This document shows, piece after piece, positions 22,413 to 25,809 of a DNA stretch of 25,809 bases (its first letter is position 1; the number at the start of each line of letters is the position of its first letter). The translations under genes and the position numbers were made by a program. The DNA comes from JANYIP01 sp031394045 (lineage in GTDB: Bacteria; Actinomycetota; Actinomycetes; Prado026), in NCBI GenBank assembly GCA_031394045.1, contig JANMWN010000291.1, forward strand, positions 1 to 25,809, written 5' to 3'. The notes under the pieces are model-generated. The model had not been told where the DNA came from, ran no database searches, and was given only the letters and a program-made list of their open reading frames with translations.

Positions 22413-23870
22413 GTGCTGACATGGACGCGTGCGGGTCGCCGTCGCGTGGGCGGGCGACCGGTCGGCATCGGTGCCGCGCTGCTCGCTGCCACGCTCTCTG
22501 CGGTCCTGCCTGGGCTGGGCCAGCTGTTCGCGGGTCGTCGCCGCCGCGCTGTCCCGTTCCTCGTCTTCTCGGCCGTCACGATTGCGATCGGTCTGGCCGC
22601 CCTCTTCAAGGGACGCGTCGAGCTGCTCGAGCTCGTCGTCCAGCCGGCCTGGCTCGATGCAGCGATGGTGGCCAGCGTGGTCAGCCTGCTCGTCCGAGCG
22701 GTCGCAGCCGTGGACGCGTACGGCTGCGTGCGCCCGCTGCTGGACGCCCCTCGCGGTCGCTCCGCGGCGGGTCTGGTCGCGCTGCTGGCCGTGCTGCTGG
22801 TCCTCGCGGTGCCGCACGCCGTGCTCGCGCGTGACGTCGCCGCACAACGAGTGCTGGTCACCAGCGTCTTCCAGGACCAGGCTGAGGAACCGGTGGCGCC
22901 CGGTCCGGAGCCGAGCCAAACCCCTACCCTGACCGTGACCTCTTCGTCGCCCTCCTGGACACCCACCCCGTCGCCGACCAGGACCGCGGCGAACGTTGCT
23001 GCGTGGCTCGGCCGGGACGGCCGGTTCACGGTGCTGCTGCTGGGTTCTGACGCTGGCCCGTCCCGCGACGGGGCGCGTACCGACACGATGATCCTGCTGA
23101 GCATCGATCCCAAGACACGGTCGGCGCTGATGATCGGGGTGCCCAGGAACCTGCAGGCGATCCCGTTCCCGCCGGGCGCGATGCACGACCGGTTCCCGGA
23201 CGGTTTCAACAACCTGGCCAACGCCGTGTACCGCTACGGCACCGACAATCCCGAGCTGTTCCAGCACACCAGGGACCCGGGCGCGCGGGCCATCGAGCAG
23301 GGCGTCGCGGCGGCGACCGGGCTCGAGATCGACGACTGGGCGATGGTCGACCTCGACGGTGTGGTCGGCGTGGTCAGGGCGCTCGGGGGCATCACGATCG
23401 ACGTCCCGGAGCACCTGGCCGACCGGGTGTCGCCGTACGTCGAGGGCGGACCGTGGATCTCGGCCTCGATCGATCCCGGTCGCCAGCACCTGACCGCTGA
23501 CCAGGTCTACGTGTACGTGCGGTCGCGGCACGCGGACAGCGACTACCAGCGGATGCGCCGGCAGCGCTGCGTCCTTGAGGCCATGGGCGACCAGCTCACC
23601 GGGCCCTCGCTCGTGTCGGTCTTCCCCGGGCTCGCCGGCGCCGTGTCGCACTACGTCTCGACCGACATCGCCAAGAGCCGGCTGCCGCAGCTGGTCGGCA
23701 TGGGTGCCAGGCTCAACACCTCGCGCGTGCGCACCCTGCTCCTGACGCCGCCCCTGATCGACCCGCGCAACCCTGACTACTCGCTGATCCGGTCATTGGT
23801 ACGCAACGCGCTCGCCGGGCACCTCCCCTCGAGCAGCTCCGGGTCGAGCCTGTCCGCCACCTGCGGCTGA
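22413..23870 (+). CDS. LytR-CpsA-Psr (LCP) family protein with multi-spanning N-terminus
   Basis: A 485-residue protein. The extracellular LCP domain runs from about residue 203 to 440: LLLGSDAG (208-215), ARTDTMILLSID (221-232) with the Arg and Asp residues that bind lipid pyrophosphate, GVPRNL (242-247) and YVRSRHADSDYQRMRRQR (368-385). By family it transfers polymers such as teichoic acid or arabinogalactan-like glycans from a lipid carrier to peptidoglycan. Unusually, four hydrophobic segments precede it (about 18-40, 47-65, 80-102, 118-138); the first contains SAVLPGLGQLFAGRR, similar to TM2-type small membrane domains. A Thr/Ser/Pro linker (160-192) follows. The GTG at 22413 has AGGAGG 6 bases upstream. 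It ends 10 bases before the convergent toxin gene. Confidence 0.9.
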   Translation: MLTWTRAGRRRVGGRPVGIGAALLAATLSAVLPGLGQLFAGRRRRAVPFLVFSAVTIAIGLAALFKGRVELLELVVQPAWLDAAMVASVVSLLVRAVAAVDAYGCVRPLLDAPRGRSAAGLVALLAVLLVLAVPHAVLARDVAAQRVLVTSVFQDQAEEPVAPGPEPSQTPTLTVTSSSPSWTPTPSPTRTAANVAAWLGRDGRFTVLLLGSDAGPSRDGARTDTMILLSIDPKTRSALMIGVPRNLQAIPFPPGAMHDRFPDGFNNLANAVYRYGTDNPELFQHTRDPGARAIEQGVAAATGLEIDDWAMVDLDGVVGVVRALGGITIDVPEHLADRVSPYVEGGPWISASIDPGRQHLTADQVYVYVRSRHADSDYQRMRRQRCVLEAMGDQLTGPSLVSVFPGLAGAVSHYVSTDIAKSRLPQLVGMGARLNTSRVRTLLLTPPLIDPRNPDYSLIRSLVRNALAGHLPSSSSGSSLSATCG

Positions 23871-23880
23871 CCAGCCCACG

Positions 23881-24264
23881 TCACAGGGCGATGATCTCCA
23901 GGACGTCCTCGAGGCCACGAAGGTCCTGGGCATTGCGGGTGTACAGCTGAGCGGCATGGGCGTGTGCCGTCGCCGCGATCAGCAGGTCCAGGGCTCTGGC
24001 GCGGGGCTTTCGTCCCACCTTCGCAACGCGCGCTGCCAGGGTGCCGTAGCTGTCCGCGACAGCGTCGTCGACCGGTAGCGGATCGAATCGGCGCTGCAGT
24101 CCGCTCAGCCGGGTCAGTCGCAGGTTCCTCGCCTCGCTGCTCTTGGCCACGAGAACCCCGAAATGCAGCTCGGCCAGGCTGACCACGCTGATCGCAAGCT
24201 CACCAGGGAGGGCCGAAAGGTTGGACGAGACAAGGACACTCGTGTCCAGCACGCCCCGACTCAT
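23881..24264 (-). CDS. vapC: PIN-domain ribonuclease toxin (VapC)
   Basis: A 127-residue PIN-domain toxin. The acidic metal-binding residues of the family are visible: D7 in VLDTSVL, E32 in SLAELHFG, D93 in RALDLLIAATAHAH and D114 in TRNAQDL. By family it is a Mg2+-dependent endoribonuclease that cleaves tRNA or rRNA when freed from its antitoxin. The ATG at 24264 overlaps the antitoxin stop (ATGA), which decides the start over a longer upstream frame that reads antisense-like sequence. All key residues are intact, so the toxin should be functional. Confidence 0.93.
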   Translation of the reverse strand: MSRGVLDTSVLVSSNLSALPGELAISVVSLAELHFGVLVAKSSEARNLRLTRLSGLQRRFDPLPVDDAVADSYGTLAARVAKVGRKPRARALDLLIAATAHAHAAQLYTRNAQDLRGLEDVLEIIAL

Positions 24265-24509
24265 GAGCTGCTCCAAGGGTCGACGAGGTCCTCGTCGATG
24301 TGCGCGCGATCGACCTCCCAGTCGTCGTCCACCGGCGCCCGGAAGATCTCGGCGACCTCGTCCCAGTGCCTCCATGTACGCCCGGCCACTGGGCCGAGAA
24401 CCGCTGCGGGACGACCAGCGACAGTGATGGTCAGCTGCTCGCCTGCCTCAGCCCGGCGGACGAGGTCGCTGGCATTCTGACGCATCTCGCGAAGCCCGAC
24501 CTCTGTCAT
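24261..24509 (-). CDS. Phd/YefM-type antitoxin partner of VapC
   Basis: An 82-residue antitoxin. The N-terminal half is the Phd/YefM DNA-binding fold, seen as VGLREMRQNASDLVRRAEAG (4-23) followed by EQLTITVAGRPAAVLGPV. The acidic C-terminal part (DDDWEVDRAHIDEDLVDP) would wrap the toxin and block its active site. The ATG at 24509 is preceded 6 bases upstream by TACGGT, a leaderless -10, and a 16-base palindrome overlaps that hexamer, the usual place for autorepression by the toxin-antitoxin complex. The stop overlaps the vapC start. Confidence 0.9.
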   Translation of the reverse strand: MTEVGLREMRQNASDLVRRAEAGEQLTITVAGRPAAVLGPVAGRTWRHWDEVAEIFRAPVDDDWEVDRAHIDEDLVDPWSSS

Positions 24510-24515
24510 GAGAAG

Positions 24516-24534
24516 ACCGTAGCACCTGTGCTAC
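24516..24534 (-). promoter_or_regulatory. Toxin-antitoxin promoter and palindromic operator
   Basis: GTAGCAC-CT-GTGCTAC (24519-24534) is a perfect 7-bp-arm palindrome. It overlaps TACGGT (minus strand, 24521-24516), the presumed -10 six bases before the antitoxin ATG. This is the expected architecture for conditional autorepression. A good -35 is not visible. Confidence 0.6.
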
Positions 24535-24549
24535 TTCGAAGCGGCCGAG

Positions 24550-25581
24550 CTAAGACGGCTTGGTGAGAATGACGATGTCCTGGAACTCTGCGCCAGGCTT
24601 GACGCCGATCTTGCCGCCGGCCCAATAACCCAGCTCGATGCTGGCCACCTCGAGCCCTGCCTTGCCCGCCATGGCCGCGACCGCGTCGCGTTCGAAGCCG
24701 ATCGCCCGCAACGGATCCTCCTCGAGCATGTATCGGGAACCATCTGCGTGCTCCAGCCGAAGCGGGTACGCGGCGGAGTCCGAGACGACCTCCGGGAGCC
24801 GCTCGTCGTCGAACACCAGCCACGAAGTGACCGCCACGCCGCCTGGTCGTAGGACCCGTTCGATCTCGTTGAGGTAGTGCTCGACCGTAGGCCGGTAGAG
24901 GTGGGTGAAGACGCTGAAGAGAGCGCACATGTCGAACGAGCCGTCAGCGGCGGGGTACTCGGCGACGTCGGCGTCGAGGAGGCCCGTCGGGTTGTACCGC
25001 TGGTTGAGCAGGTCGAGGTGCTTGAACGTGTACCGGGTGCTGACCCTGCCGATCGTCGCGTTGCACCACGCGATGTGCCTCGGCAGGATGTCGAAGCCGA
25101 GATAGCTCCCGGCGAAGTCGCCGCTGCGGAGCAGCCCTACGGCGAGCCGCCCGTACCCGCAGCCCGCGTCCAGCACGCTGGAGTCGGCCCGCAGCCCGTT
25201 CGTCAGCAGCAGACGCGCCAGCTGGTCCGCGGTGGTCAGGAACTTCTCGTCCGTCTCGCGCATGAACCGCAGCTGGTCCGGCGGCAGCGGGATCCCGTCG
25301 ACCCACTTGGTGGCCGCGAGGTCGCCGTCGCCGGCTGTGGCGCCGCTGCCCTGCGTGGTCCACCGGGCCTTGTCCATGTTCCGGTCCATGCGGTCCAACC
25401 TGCGCCGAACGCGTCGCAGGTGCTCGACGACCAGCACCTGGAGGCCTCCGAGCAGCAGCACCGCTGCGGCGACGCAGAGGGAGGCGACCGCACCAGCTCC
25501 GGCGACGCCGGTGGCCACACCGGCGAGTACGCCGGCCGCGACCGCAGCAGCGGGAACAAGGAGTCTGATCCGATTTCGCAC
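24550..25581 (-). CDS. Membrane-tethered class I SAM-dependent methyltransferase
   Basis: A 343-residue protein. Two hydrophobic segments (about 7-27 and 31-52) are followed by a basic, charged stretch VVEHLRRVRRRLDRMDRNMD (51-70) and then a soluble Rossmann-fold methyltransferase domain. Motif I is VLDAGCGYGRLAVG (136-149); LGFDIL (161-166) and ERVLRPGG (241-248) are later SAM-fold blocks. The GTG at 25581 is chosen because TACCGT, a good -10, ends 6 bases upstream; an ATG at 25647 would add a Cys/Arg-rich extension with no ribosome-binding site. The frame open to 25746 runs through tRNA sequence and is not real. Acceptor is unknown; small molecule, sugar or lipid are all possible. It lies 40 bases upstream of the toxin-antitoxin genes on the same strand. 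Confidence 0.85.
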   Translation of the reverse strand: MRNRIRLLVPAAAVAAGVLAGVATGVAGAGAVASLCVAAAVLLLGGLQVLVVEHLRRVRRRLDRMDRNMDKARWTTQGSGATAGDGDLAATKWVDGIPLPPDQLRFMRETDEKFLTTADQLARLLLTNGLRADSSVLDAGCGYGRLAVGLLRSGDFAGSYLGFDILPRHIAWCNATIGRVSTRYTFKHLDLLNQRYNPTGLLDADVAEYPAADGSFDMCALFSVFTHLYRPTVEHYLNEIERVLRPGGVAVTSWLVFDDERLPEVVSDSAAYPLRLEHADGSRYMLEEDPLRAIGFERDAVAAMAGKAGLEVASIELGYWAGGKIGVKPGAEFQDIVILTKPS

Positions 25582-25587
25582 GGGCAG

Positions 25588-25593
25588 ACGGTA
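25588..25593 (-). promoter_or_regulatory. Candidate leaderless -10 of the methyltransferase gene
   Basis: TACCGT on the minus strand ends 6 bases before the GTG at 25581. It supports that start over the longer alternatives. No clear -35 is seen. Confidence 0.4.
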
Positions 25594-25675
25594 GCAGTGG
25601 CACCGGGCGCATCTTTCACGCCCGGACTCTGCTCTCGAGGTGGCCATGGGCGAAGACTGTGCTGTGTCGAATCGG

Positions 25676-25716
25676 TGCCCCCGGTAGGATTCGAACCTAC
25701 GCTCCCGCCTCCGGAG
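25676..25716 (-). tRNA. 3' half of a tRNA-Arg(CCG) gene (remnant, probable attachment-site core)
   Basis: Read on the minus strand this is an anticodon loop CTCCGGA (25716-25710), anticodon 3' strand GGCGG, a short variable loop GAGC, a perfect T-arm GTAGG-TTCGAAT-CCTAC (25700-25684), the acceptor 3' strand CGGGGGC (25683-25677) and discriminator A (25676). Upstream of the loop the expected CCGCC strand and the GCCCCCG acceptor strand are missing. An 11-base D-loop-like AACTGGATAGA (25740-25730) occurs at about the right distance, but the surrounding stems do not pair. So it cannot fold as a working tRNA. Identity breaking at the anticodon loop is typical of integrase attachment sites. Confidence 0.75.
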
Positions 25717-25809
25717 CGCTCTGAGTAGGTCTATCCAGTTGATCACGCAAACCCTAGACTAGGCCTCTGACCTGCGGTTATTAGTGTTTCCTCGTGTTGG
25801 TCAGGGTTG
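25717..25809. other. Non-coding, less GC-rich DNA right of the tRNA remnant; possible end of an integrated element
   Basis: No gene is supported here. The segment holds a D-loop-like 11-mer (25730-25740), a small palindrome CCTAG-A-CTAGG (25753-25763) and a visibly more A/T-rich tail (TTATTAGTGTTTCC). Base composition unlike the rest of the window agrees with DNA of different origin joined at the tRNA remnant. Confidence 0.4.

Noticed and set aside
25582..25746. N-terminal extension of the methyltransferase to 25746
   Set aside because: It runs through the tRNA remnant and has no ribosome-binding site; a -10 supports the GTG at 25581.
25676..25752. A complete, functional tRNA gene
   Set aside because: The 5' acceptor strand and the anticodon 5' strand do not pair with the 3' half, so it cannot form the cloverleaf.

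Overview
The window is a gene-dense, GC-rich (by eye about 70%) stretch of an actinobacterial chromosome. GTG starts, TGATG/ATGA/GTGA gene overlaps, apparently leaderless promoters (TANNNT about 6 nt before the start codon) and family content suggest a Nocardioides-like organism in the Propionibacteriales. That placement is a guess from style, not a search result.

Region 1 (1-2438): the N-terminus of an ABC ATPase cut by the window edge, an acetylpolyamine amidohydrolase/HDAC-family deacetylase upstream of it, and a divergent P1-family (DmpA-like) aminopeptidase. The aminopeptidase ends inside a perfect 24-bp inverted repeat.

Region 2 (2444-14150): the most coherent system. A minus-strand run of eight genes encodes a peptide-type ABC importer (binding protein, two permeases, two ATPases), a phytoene-dehydrogenase-like FAD oxidoreductase, a Rieske oxygenase alpha subunit and a monomeric sarcosine oxidase-like flavoenzyme. 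Next to it are a TetR/BetI-type regulator and a divergent second Rieske oxygenase. Both Rieske proteins have the E-x2-H-x4-H iron site seen in N-demethylating/C-N-cleaving members (CntA/GbcA-like). The natural reading is uptake and stepwise demethylation of a quaternary or N-methylated amine, substrate unknown. Related operator-like sequences lie at three control points. No oxygenase reductase gene is visible.

Region 3 (14199-17728): an oligopeptidase B-like serine peptidase, a DUF3052 protein, a SnoaL/NTF2-like protein and a decayed NmrA-type gene.

Region 4 (17725-22248): a tightly coupled minus-strand operon of DrrAB-type ABC exporter, M15 peptidase lipoprotein and S9 peptidase, ending in the NmrA remnant.

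Region 5 (22413-25809): an LCP (LytR-CpsA-Psr) protein with an unusual multi-spanning N-terminus, a Phd/VapC toxin-antitoxin pair with a palindromic operator, a membrane-tethered methyltransferase, and the 3' half of a tRNA-Arg(CCG) gene joined to unrelated, less GC-rich DNA. That junction looks like an attachment site of an integrated element lying beyond the right edge.

There is no rRNA gene, CRISPR array or transposase. No stretch over 300 bases lacks a gene; the longest gene-free parts are 25582-25809, 22249-22412 and 14151-14278.
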